A DNA stretch of 22,524 bases, taken from a virus. A model generated the notes under the pieces. That model was not told the origin of the DNA, made no database searches, and saw only the letters and a list, made by a program, of their open reading frames with translations. The stretch covers positions 1 to 22,524 of the IMG/VR virus record IMGVR_UViG_3300042519_001576. One strand, given 5' to 3'. The translations under genes were made by a program, and so were the position numbers. Positions 8,072 to 15,398 of this stretch are shown here, piece after piece. How positions within the stretch are numbered: the first letter of the stretch is position 1; each line of letters begins with the position of its first letter.

Positions 8072-8079
8072 TATTTATA
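8072..8079 (+). promoter_or_regulatory. TATTTATA late-promoter-like octamer
   Basis: Exact octamer 9 nt before the ATG of the gene-start remnant at 8089. It probably was the promoter of the neck gene now beginning at 8827 and may now drive remnant, endonuclease and neck gene together. Confidence 0.45.
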
Positions 8080-8088
8080 ATAAAAGAT

Positions 8089-8136
8089 ATGGAAAATAAC
8101 AAAATAACACCGATTACACGTATTAACAAAATATGA
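8089..8136 (+). pseudogene. Detached 5' start of the neck gene (15 codons)
   Basis: Encodes MENNKITPITRINKI then TGA. The first 14 residues match the start of the intact gene at 8827 (MKNNKIIPITRINK) at 12 of 14 positions, but the DNA differs at 11 of 42 bases, most of them silent. The match stops exactly where the endonuclease gene begins. Its TGA overlaps the GIY-YIG start as ATGA (8133-8136), so translation of this leader could couple to the endonuclease. Read as the original gene start, left with its promoter when the endonuclease inserted. Confidence 0.8.
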
Positions 8137-8868
8137 TTATATATAAAACAACAAATTTAATTAACAATAAATTTTATATTGGTCAAGATTCTAAGAATAA
8201 CCCAGAATATTTAGGTTCTGGGACTATTATTAAAAAGGCTATCAATAAATATGGTAAAGAAAATTTTAAAAAAGAAATATTAGATATTTGTTTAGATAAA
8301 GAAGAATTAGATATAAAAGAGATATATTGGATAAAAGAACTAAAAAGCATTGAGAATGGTTATAACATTTCATCTGGTGGTAATGGGTGTTTAGGTTGTA
8401 AACAAAGTGATGAAACAAAAGAAAAAAGAAGATTAAAAAACATTGGGGATAAAAATCCAATGTATGGTAAAACTTTATCTAAAAAAACCTTAATAAAAAG
8501 GAGTGAAAAAGTAAAAAATGAAAAAACTTTTAGTGGTGAAAATAACCCAAATTTTAAATATAAAATAGAAAAAAAAGAATTATATAATTTATTTATAATA
8601 AAAAATTTAAAAATAGATGAAATTTCTAAAATATACGGTTGTCATAGAACCGTTATTTCTGATAATCTTAGGAAACACAATATTAAAAAAGTACTTTCAA
8701 ATAAATACAATTTAAAAATAGAAGAAATACAAAAATATTTAGTTAATGGCTTGAATTTAGTAGAAATAGGTGTAATTTATGGATGTTCAAATAAAATAAT
8801 AAGTAAGTTTATTAAAAAATATAAAAATGAAAAATAATAAGATTATACCTATAACTAGGATTAATAAA
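8131..8868 (+). mobile_element. GIY-YIG homing cassette carrying a replacement gene 5' end
   Basis: Inferred inserted unit: the GIY-YIG gene plus a second copy of the first 14 codons of the target gene (8827-8868). Deleting it joins remnant codon 14 in frame to codon 15 of the neck gene, recreating one uninterrupted gene under the TATTTATA element. There are no terminal repeats apart from this diverged 42-bp duplication. Confidence 0.65.
8133..8837 (+). CDS. GIY-YIG homing endonuclease
   Basis: 234-residue endonuclease. The GIY-YIG nuclease domain occupies roughly residues 1-85: IIY (2-4) and YIG (15-17) signatures, a conserved KEIYWIKEL segment (62-70) with the expected catalytic glutamate, and ENGYN (74-78). 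A NUMOD3-type segment follows (89-140, with GKTLSKKT and GENNPNF), then two helix-turn-helix-like DNA-binding segments (about 158-184 and 205-230, each with a VIYGCS/KIYGCH-like turn). The start overlaps the remnant stop by ATGA; the last 11 bp overlap the start of the neck gene at 8827. Both junctions are therefore seamless, which suggests it is expressed within the late transcript. Strongly A/T-rich compared with the downstream structural genes. Confidence 0.88.
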   Translation: MIIYKTTNLINNKFYIGQDSKNNPEYLGSGTIIKKAINKYGKENFKKEILDICLDKEELDIKEIYWIKELKSIENGYNISSGGNGCLGCKQSDETKEKRRLKNIGDKNPMYGKTLSKKTLIKRSEKVKNEKTFSGENNPNFKYKIEKKELYNLFIIKNLKIDEISKIYGCHRTVISDNLRKHNIKKVLSNKYNLKIEEIQKYLVNGLNLVEIGVIYGCSNKIISKFIKKYKNEK

Positions 8869-9345
8869 TGGTTTAGTGAAGAAGATTTCAGTTTAGAAAT
8901 CGATTTAGGTAGAGAGGCTATAGAAGGTGATGGTAATTTTACTGTAATTTTATATAGCGTTGATAGACAATTATCAGCGGCTGATAATGTATATGGTGAA
9001 GCACCAATCAACGGAATTAAATTTTTACCACCAGTCGAACTTAAAGTGTCACCTACGATGGCTACACCAGAAAACAAAACATATAATCAAGGTATGTTAA
9101 GGTATATAATAGATGGACAATTTACATTTAGAATATATGATAGCCAATTAAGTGAGTTAGATGTTAATATTTATTATGGTGATTATATTGGTTATCCAGT
9201 AACTGAAACAGAAATAAGATATTTTAGTGTTGTTAATGACGGTATTAAAAACTATGATAATCAACACACAATAATGGGATACAAAGGTGCATATAGAACA
9301 ATTGTTTGTGCATCTGTTGATTCTAATGAATTTCACGGAATATAA
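8827..9345 (+). CDS. Probable neck/head-completion protein (gp14-like by position)
   Basis: 172 residues, no membrane segment or enzyme motif, predicted mainly beta. Features are a DNVYGEAPINGIKF segment (53-66), a GDYIGYPVTETEIRYFSV segment (near 119-136), and a C-terminal HTIMGYKGAYRTIVCASVD stretch. This outline resembles connector/head-closure proteins, but I do not recognise a specific family from residues alone. Synteny (neck-like gene on the minus strand, gp15-like candidate 6 nt downstream, then sheath and tube) suggests a gp14-like role; this is inference. The first 14 codons are the replacement copy delivered with the GIY-YIG cassette; without them the protein would lack its N-terminus. 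The ATG at 8827 lies within the endonuclease 3' end. Confidence 0.45.
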   Translation: MKNNKIIPITRINKWFSEEDFSLEIDLGREAIEGDGNFTVILYSVDRQLSAADNVYGEAPINGIKFLPPVELKVSPTMATPENKTYNQGMLRYIIDGQFTFRIYDSQLSELDVNIYYGDYIGYPVTETEIRYFSVVNDGIKNYDNQHTIMGYKGAYRTIVCASVDSNEFHGI

Positions 9346-9351
9346 TAAATT

Positions 9352-10410
9352 ATGGCAGTACCTAAAGGATTTAAGACAAACATAGATATTACTAATCAGA
9401 AGATAGGTCCAGAAAGAAGACAAGAAATTTTGGATGGTATTGCTGATAATGGTACATTTTTACCTAAAGGTGTATTAGAAGAGGATATGGACCAAACTTT
9501 TTTAGAATTTATAAATGACGATAAAAGAATGTCGTTAAGTATAGACGGTAAAAAAGTTCCAGTAATCTTTTTAACTATTCAAAGATGGACTGAATTCAGT
9601 AAAACATGGCAATTCTCAGATAAATATAAAAATATTGAGTTACCGTTCATTACTGTAGTTAGAAAACCAGATATTCAACAAGGTCAAAACCAAGCTGGAT
9701 TATGGAACATACCAGTAAATAGAACATACACATATATGAGAGTCCCAACTTGGGATGGTGTTAGGCGTGGTGTTGATGTATATAAGGTGCCTCAACCTAC
9801 ATCAGTTGATTTAACATATGAAGTTAGGTTATTTACTAACAGAATGAAAGATTTAAATGAATTTAACCGATTAGCTCAAAGAGCTTTCCAATCTAGACAA
9901 TGTTATATCAACGTTAATGGTCATCCAATGCCGCTGCATTTAGAATCTATTGGTGATGAAAGTAACATTGATGACTTTGAGAATACACGTTTTTATGTTC
10001 AATTGTTTGAAATTAAGTTATTAGGTTATATTTTAGATGAGAAAGATTATGAAATTATACCAACAATAAACAGACAATTGGTTGCGTTGGAAATAGATGA
10101 AGAAAAGATATATAACGATGTAATTTTTGACCCAGTTAAAAGAGGTAATTCACTTACTTATAACTTTTTATTTAAAGCAAAAGCTGAACCAAAATTTACA
10201 TTCACATCACAATATGGTGCATATATAACACAATTGAAAGATATTGTTGAATTATCTAGAATAGTAATATCAATAAATGGTTCTGTTATCTTTGATGGAA
10301 CTGTGTTGACAACACCTATAACCATAAATGGTGGTGATGTTGTTACAATAAGAATTTATAAAAACTTTTATTCAAATGGAAGTTTTAGGTTAATAGGAAG
10401 TACTTTATAA
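9352..10410 (+). CDS. Probable tail completion / sheath-terminator protein (gp15-like)
   Basis: 352 residues. The central part (about 118-245) contains an aromatic-rich TYTYMRVPTWDGVRRGVDVY, then SVDLTYEVRLFTNRMKDLNEFNRL and a later FYVQLFEIKLLGYILDE. A strand followed by a helix whose residues track many tail positions is the pattern of tail terminator/sheath-stabiliser proteins such as T4 gp15. The C-terminal ~90 residues look like a separate beta domain. It starts 6 nt after the previous stop and ends by a TAATG overlap with the next gene, so it is one unit with its neighbours. The assignment is inference from pattern and T4-like order; a baseplate protein is the main alternative. Confidence 0.45.
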   Translation: MAVPKGFKTNIDITNQKIGPERRQEILDGIADNGTFLPKGVLEEDMDQTFLEFINDDKRMSLSIDGKKVPVIFLTIQRWTEFSKTWQFSDKYKNIELPFITVVRKPDIQQGQNQAGLWNIPVNRTYTYMRVPTWDGVRRGVDVYKVPQPTSVDLTYEVRLFTNRMKDLNEFNRLAQRAFQSRQCYINVNGHPMPLHLESIGDESNIDDFENTRFYVQLFEIKLLGYILDEKDYEIIPTINRQLVALEIDEEKIYNDVIFDPVKRGNSLTYNFLFKAKAEPKFTFTSQYGAYITQLKDIVELSRIVISINGSVIFDGTVLTTPITINGGDVVTIRIYKNFYSNGSFRLIGSTL

Positions 10411-11216
10411 TGGGATATCTATACAATTATGATGTAAATGAAACTTTTGTTATTGAACCTTTATCAATAACTGGTGATGTACCTACGGTTACTGCATGTA
10501 CAGCAATATTTAGTAATTCATTTGCGTCATGTAGTGGTGATACTCAGATTATTATGGGTACTGGTACTATAATATTTGATGGTAACATTAGCGGTCAAAA
10601 CATTAGTGGTAATACATTTAATGCTGCAACTTATTATAGTGGTGGTACTAATTTATTTGATATCATAATATCAACAACATCTAGTCAATCTATAACTGGC
10701 GGTACTTTTAATAATAATACAGATGTTTTAACATTATTTAAAGGTGATGGTAATATTTTAAGTATAACTGGGTTTACTGATTATTATATTACTGGTGGTA
10801 CTTTTAACAAATCAACAAAAATTTTAAGTTATACTAGAAATGATAATCAAAAAATAGATGTTGAATTACCAGTTAGGACTTTTTTAAATAATTCTGGTCA
10901 AACTATTTCTAACCAAACATTGGTTATTGATACCGTGACTTCGATTAATAATAATTCTAATACGTTTTTTGTGTCTTATGTTAACGCATATAACAATTCT
11001 AGTGATTATGGATTCTGGAAAAGAACATTGGCGTTAAATAAAACTTCTGGAACGTTAACTATAATAGGTGAAAACTCAGATTTTGATAGAATTTCTAGTG
11101 GTATGACACCAAATTCAGTTGTTTACTCTGCAAATAGTGGTAATTTATCAATAATTGTAAGCGGTGAAACAGCAAAAAATTACATATGGTCTTCAAATTG
11201 GGAGATTATAAATTAA
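10410..11216 (+). CDS. Fibre-like virion protein 1
   Basis: 268 residues, rich in T, S, N, G and I. Two copies of the shared ~33-residue fibre module (SITGGTFNNNTDVLTLF..., DYYITGGTFNKSTKILSYT...) occupy about residues 94-150. The C-terminal ~110 residues, ending SGETAKNYIWSSNWEIIN, look like a distinct globular cap. Near the N-terminus is a SCSGDTQI segment that recurs in the next gene. The start codon overlaps the preceding stop (TAATG at 10408-10412), so it is probably translationally coupled. Likely part of a tail fibre or whisker assembly on the virion surface; exact position unknown. Confidence 0.6.
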   Translation: MGYLYNYDVNETFVIEPLSITGDVPTVTACTAIFSNSFASCSGDTQIIMGTGTIIFDGNISGQNISGNTFNAATYYSGGTNLFDIIISTTSSQSITGGTFNNNTDVLTLFKGDGNILSITGFTDYYITGGTFNKSTKILSYTRNDNQKIDVELPVRTFLNNSGQTISNQTLVIDTVTSINNNSNTFFVSYVNAYNNSSDYGFWKRTLALNKTSGTLTIIGENSDFDRISSGMTPNSVVYSANSGNLSIIVSGETAKNYIWSSNWEIIN

Positions 11217-11223
11217 GATTTAA

Positions 11224-11231
11224 TATTTATA
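11224..11231 (+). promoter_or_regulatory. TATTTATA late-promoter-like octamer
   Basis: Exact octamer 13 nt before the ATG at 11245. It overlaps a TATAAATA (11228-11235), the T4 late box, in the same orientation. Confidence 0.4.
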
Positions 11232-11244
11232 AATAAATAAGTAG

Positions 11245-11892
11245 ATGGCAACTAACATTAGGTCGATATCAATTGGTGTAATTCTTATACAAACTGGGAA
11301 TGGTGTTCCAACACATATTTCCTCTAAGGGTACGCTATTTGTCAATTTAGATACAGCGGTATTATACATAAATAAAGATGGTGTCGCTACATGGGAAACA
11401 AATAATAGTGGTGGTTTTACATTAACCCAAAATCAATTTAATGCGATTACTGGTGCTACGTCACCTAGTAGTACTAATGTTTTTGCAACAATATCTGATA
11501 TAGTTAGTTCTGCGTTTACTGGAGGTACTGTAAATGGTTTTACTAATTTTATTGCTGGAATATCAGCAACAACAGTAAGCGCTTGTACATCAATTCAAAC
11601 AAATAAAATTGTAAGTTGTAGTGGTGACACTCAAATTAGCTTAACAAGCGGCCAGACAATATTTAATACTACTTTAACACCAAATATAGATAATACTATA
11701 GATGTAGGTACAACTTCAAAAAGATTTAGAGATGTAAATACTGTTAGTGGTAATTCAACAGTTTGGACATCATCGATAAAAGTTAACACTCCAACGTTGG
11801 ATTTAGGGTTGGATTCACAAAGTAATCTAAGACAAATAACTGCTGATAATTCTATAATACAAGATGACGCATTATTAGGTGGGACTTATTAA
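11245..11892 (+). CDS. Fibre-like virion protein 2
   Basis: 215 residues. The N-terminus (GVPTHISSKGTLFVNLDTAVLYINKDG, split here by its G turns) resembles the attachment segment of phage fibres, in which a short display of GvP.h.s.kGtlyvn...lY.n precedes a shaft. Residues ~110-125 hold ISATTVSAC and SCSGDTQI, shared with neighbouring fibre genes. A TIDVGTTSKRFRDV segment (near 155-170) is typical of fibre shafts. The C-terminus LLGGTY echoes the DGGSY end of the next protein. No chaperone or enzymatic domain. Probably an adaptor or shaft component. Confidence 0.55.
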   Translation: MATNIRSISIGVILIQTGNGVPTHISSKGTLFVNLDTAVLYINKDGVATWETNNSGGFTLTQNQFNAITGATSPSSTNVFATISDIVSSAFTGGTVNGFTNFIAGISATTVSACTSIQTNKIVSCSGDTQISLTSGQTIFNTTLTPNIDNTIDVGTTSKRFRDVNTVSGNSTVWTSSIKVNTPTLDLGLDSQSNLRQITADNSIIQDDALLGGTY

Positions 11893-11902
11893 AAAACTAA
11901 TA

Positions 11903-11910
11903 TATTTATA
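11903..11910 (+). promoter_or_regulatory. TATTTATA late-promoter-like octamer
   Basis: Exact octamer 15 nt before the ATG at 11926. Confidence 0.4.
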
Positions 11911-11925
11911 TAATAAACGTAAAAA

Positions 11926-13212
11926 ATGGCAAATAGAAACATAAGATTTATTCTAAAAAATAATGCTAACTCAGCCGCTCCTTTTTCTGGTGCTACAATA
12001 TATGCTGGTGAGCCTATAGTAAATACCGCTGCTGGTATTATGATGTTCTCTGGTGTAACCAGTGGTACAAATGATTGGACTCCAGCTGGTACTGGAGGTA
12101 ATGCTAATTTCTTTGAGGTTGGTTCTAACTTGTATAATTTAAAAATTAGAAATCAAATCACTTCTTATGCTGGTTTTAGTAATTTAAGCGGTAAATTCTT
12201 ATCTGGTTCTACAAACGGATTTGTATTAGCTGATATTTCAACAATAGCTGGTATTGATACTTATGTTACTGGTGGTACTCCAAACAACACAACAAGACAA
12301 TATGTTTTTACAAACAATTATGGTGGTACATTTAATGTTAACTCATTAACTGATATATTTGTAACTGGCGCTACAGTTTCGTATACCAATGCAAATGGTA
12401 CAGCTATATTTACAAACACAACTGGTGGTACATTTAACTTAACTGGTTTAAAAGATACTTATACTACTGGCGCAACATTTAATGCTGGTACTGCTACATT
12501 TACCAAAAATGATGGTACTACTTACGATTTGACTGGTATTACAGCAACTGATACATATGTTACTGGTTTTACATATAATCCTTCTAGTAATTTATTAACA
12601 ATTTTACAAAATGAAGGTCAAGCAAACAAAACAGTTAACATAACAACAATGTCTGGTTTAACTTTATCAAATTTAACTGCTGGTAGAGTTGTTTATGTTG
12701 GTACTAGTGGTTTATTAACAGATGAAGCTGGTTTTACATATGATGCTGGAACTAATACATTTAGCGTACCTTCAGATGGTACTGTTAATGTTGGTACTGG
12801 TGGTTTAAATGTTACTGGTAACGCAATAATTCAAGGTGATTTGACAGTATTAGGCGCTGCTATTTCAGCATTTACTAATCAATTATATGTAGAAGACCCT
12901 AACATTACTCTTAACTATAACCCAACTGGTAATACAACAGCAACATCTATTGGTGCTGGTTGGACTATTCAAGATGGTAATGGCGTAAATGGTGGTAATG
13001 TTAATTTAGATATTAGAGCATTAAACACGTTAACTGGATTAACATCAACTCAAGTTCCAAATATTACTGAATATACAACATCAACTGGATATGCTAACAG
13101 AGGTTGGGTGACTCAATTAAATGACATCGTTATTAGAAGTACAAATTTATCAACACCAAATGGTGTCAGAGTAATAGCTGAATTCGATGTTTTAGATGGT
13201 GGTTCATACTAA
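11926..13212 (+). CDS. Fibre-like virion protein 3 with four tandem modules
   Basis: 428 residues. The N-terminal ~60 residues (MANRNIRFILKNN...GEPIVNT...) are a fibre attachment head related in pattern to the gene at 13343. Residues 111-242 are four tandem modules of 32-34 residues of the form D.yvTGaT....ta.ftn..GGTFnltgl, likely a triple-beta shaft. The C-terminal part includes a NQLYVEDPNITLNYNPTGN segment, then GAGWTIQDGNG and a final beta-rich cap ending VLDGGSY. Such proteins are usually trimeric. It is followed by a terminator, so this gene closes a transcription unit. The receptor-binding tip is not evident here; it is more likely a shaft or intermediate segment. Confidence 0.65.
   Translation: MANRNIRFILKNNANSAAPFSGATIYAGEPIVNTAAGIMMFSGVTSGTNDWTPAGTGGNANFFEVGSNLYNLKIRNQITSYAGFSNLSGKFLSGSTNGFVLADISTIAGIDTYVTGGTPNNTTRQYVFTNNYGGTFNVNSLTDIFVTGATVSYTNANGTAIFTNTTGGTFNLTGLKDTYTTGATFNAGTATFTKNDGTTYDLTGITATDTYVTGFTYNPSSNLLTILQNEGQANKTVNITTMSGLTLSNLTAGRVVYVGTSGLLTDEAGFTYDAGTNTFSVPSDGTVNVGTGGLNVTGNAIIQGDLTVLGAAISAFTNQLYVEDPNITLNYNPTGNTTATSIGAGWTIQDGNGVNGGNVNLDIRALNTLTGLTSTQVPNITEYTTSTGYANRGWVTQLNDIVIRSTNLSTPNGVRVIAEFDVLDGGSY
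12256..12651 (+). repeat. Four tandem fibre-shaft modules
   Basis: Four in-frame units at about 12256-12351, 12352-12453, 12454-12549 and 12550-12651, each starting DTYVTG, DIFVTG, DTYTTG or DTYVTG. Protein similarity is clear; DNA is diverged. Confidence 0.8.
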
Positions 13213-13242
13213 AAGATTTACTTTAAAAATATCATAATTATA

Positions 13243-13276
13243 ATATGCACAATTTAACGATTGTGCATATTTATTT
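13243..13276 (+). terminator. Intrinsic terminator between fibre genes
   Basis: An 11-bp perfect stem ATATGCACAAT / ATTGTGCATAT around the loop TTAACG (13254-13259), followed by TTATTTTAT. The T-rich tail also contains TATTTATT (13268-13275), which may serve the next gene. Confidence 0.85.
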
Positions 13277-13342
13277 TATAGAGGTTTTATAACCAAAACG
13301 CATAACTCTTTATAGAGATTTTTAAGATATACCATTATATAC

Positions 13343-15340
13343 ATGGCAAATAGAAAGAACACGTTTTTATTAAAACGTTCAAATGTTGCTGGAAAAGTAC
13401 CAGTAGCTGGCGACTTACAATTAGGTGAATTAGCAATAAACACAGCAGATGTAATATTATTCGCATCTGGAACAACATCAAATTCAATACTTCCAATAGG
13501 TTGGGATAGAGTTGCTAGAACTGGTGATACTATGACTGGTTCTTTATACGCCCCAAATATTTCAGCAACAACAATATCTGCCACAACATATCTTAATTTA
13601 CCATCAATGAGTAGTTTTTATCTACCTTTGAGTGGTGGAACTGTTTATGGTAACACTATTTTTACTAGTGGGTTAACAGCTAGTACATTATATACTAGTG
13701 TTATAAATTTTGATATAAATTATACTGGTGCAACTGCTGTAGGTTCAATGACTTGGAATAGTACTTTTGGTACTCCGCAAGTTGGTTTAATTGGTGGTAA
13801 TGTTGTACAAAAGATAGGTGAAACTATATTTTCTTATGTTAGAAATGATGAAGCAACAACTTTGAATAAAGGTGAAGTTGTTTATATATTTGGTGCTACT
13901 GGTGATAAAATATCGGTAAAAAGAGCTTCAAATACTGGTGATACAACATCTTCAAAAACTTTGGGTGTTGTAGCTGAATCTATTGTAAGTGGTGGTTTGG
14001 GATATATTATTACACAAGGTACATTGGATGGGTTAAATCTTGGTTCATACACTGCTGGTGACACTTTATGGTTGGGAGTAACACCTGGTCAAATGACAAA
14101 TGTAAAACAATATGCTCCAAATCATACTGTTTTTATCGGTGTAGTTCAAAGAGCAAATAATGGTAATGGTCAGTTATATGTATTACCTCAAAATGGTTAT
14201 GAATTAGAAGAATTACATAACGTAATGTCTACTGGTGCTACGTATGGTGATTTGTTGACGTTTAGTGCTTATAACGGTTCTAATGTTTGGGTAAATTCAA
14301 AGACACTTAATGGTTCATATACAATAACTGGTGACACAACTGTTGGTGGTCAATTAAAAGCTACTAGTATTTCAGCAACAACCTATCTTAATTTACCTAT
14401 TGATGTAAGGGTTACTGGTGCTACGTATTCAAATAACACATTTACATACACAAATAATACTGGCGGTACATTTAGCGCATTGTTTAATACAATGACTGGA
14501 TTGACGATAACTGGTAATTTAACCGTTACTGGTGGTACTTCATCATTATTTAGTGGTAATGTCGGTATGGGGGTTACTAATCCAGTCATACCACTCCATG
14601 TAAGAAGTACAGCAATCCCTAGTGATAGAGAAACCATTGCTCAATTTGATGTAAGTGATGATTCATCTTATTTCAGATTTAGTAATGCTACTGGCGCTAA
14701 TAGTAATTTTATCCCAACACTAGAAGGTTATAATTCGAGTGATAAAATTGCTATGTATTTTATTGGTGAAGGAACAACTGATATAGGTACGGAATCTTTG
14801 ATAAGATTTGATGCTAGAATTGGAATAACTCAAGTCATCAACCGACCATTATTCCAATGGAGTAATTATGGTGATGTTAAAATGACTATGTTAGCTAACG
14901 GTAATGTAGGTATAGGTACAACAACACCTATTGCTAAATTAGATGTTTCTGGTGATGCTAGAATAAGTGGTGGTTTAACTGCAAATACAATATCTGCAAC
15001 AACTTATCAAAATTATCCTAAATCAACACCTTATACTTTAAATAAATCTGAAATTGTAACTGCAACAACAGTTAGTGATAATTTTAATACTGGAATCAGA
15101 ATTAGTGGTTCGCCAATTAGTAATAGTTATGTTGGTGTAGCGATAAATGGATTGAATGTTGAAGTTGGTGATGGAGTAACAACAAAAGATTGTTATTTTT
15201 CATCTGATGGTACTTCTGGTGGTGTAAGAAATTTTAGTGGTATAACAACTGGTGATTATTTTATGTGGAATACTACTATTTCAGAATATGATTTAGATTC
15301 TAATGATATAATTTCGTTTTACTATAATATATTAGTATAA
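13343..15340 (+). CDS. Large tail fibre protein 4
   Basis: 665 residues. The N-terminal head, LLKRS...GKVPVAGDLQLGELAINTAD..LF (9-40) followed by DTMTG (62-66), is a widespread tail-fibre attachment pattern. ISATTYLNLP-type linkers occur at 78-87, 343-352 and 549-559. Residues ~160-295 form a compact beta domain (NKGEVVY..., ...VLPQNGYELEELHNV) seen in phage fibres. One shared shaft module lies near 353-384. Residues 517-540 carry ANGNVGIGTTTPIAKLDVSG, typical of Bacteroidetes adhesins and fibres. The last ~100 residues are a distinct beta cap. There is no peptidase S74 autochaperone. It follows a terminator after a 130-nt gap, so it likely starts its own transcript. Probably the main long fibre. 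Confidence 0.72.
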   Translation: MANRKNTFLLKRSNVAGKVPVAGDLQLGELAINTADVILFASGTTSNSILPIGWDRVARTGDTMTGSLYAPNISATTISATTYLNLPSMSSFYLPLSGGTVYGNTIFTSGLTASTLYTSVINFDINYTGATAVGSMTWNSTFGTPQVGLIGGNVVQKIGETIFSYVRNDEATTLNKGEVVYIFGATGDKISVKRASNTGDTTSSKTLGVVAESIVSGGLGYIITQGTLDGLNLGSYTAGDTLWLGVTPGQMTNVKQYAPNHTVFIGVVQRANNGNGQLYVLPQNGYELEELHNVMSTGATYGDLLTFSAYNGSNVWVNSKTLNGSYTITGDTTVGGQLKATSISATTYLNLPIDVRVTGATYSNNTFTYTNNTGGTFSALFNTMTGLTITGNLTVTGGTSSLFSGNVGMGVTNPVIPLHVRSTAIPSDRETIAQFDVSDDSSYFRFSNATGANSNFIPTLEGYNSSDKIAMYFIGEGTTDIGTESLIRFDARIGITQVINRPLFQWSNYGDVKMTMLANGNVGIGTTTPIAKLDVSGDARISGGLTANTISATTYQNYPKSTPYTLNKSEIVTATTVSDNFNTGIRISGSPISNSYVGVAINGLNVEVGDGVTTKDCYFSSDGTSGGVRNFSGITTGDYFMWNTTISEYDLDSNDIISFYYNILV

Positions 15341-15367
15341 ATAATAAAACATTTAAAAAATAATAAG

Positions 15368-15375
15368 TATTTATA
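15368..15375 (+). promoter_or_regulatory. TATTTATA late-promoter-like octamer
   Basis: Exact octamer 23 nt before the ATG at 15399. Confidence 0.4.
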
Positions 15376-15398
15376 TAAAAAATAAAGATTAATATATC

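Noticed and set aside
8787-9077. Minus-strand open frame of 96 codons
   Set aside because: Antisense shadow of the neck-like gene and GIY-YIG end; no start context or family resemblance. Similar antisense frames within polymerase, fibre and sheath genes were rejected for the same reason.
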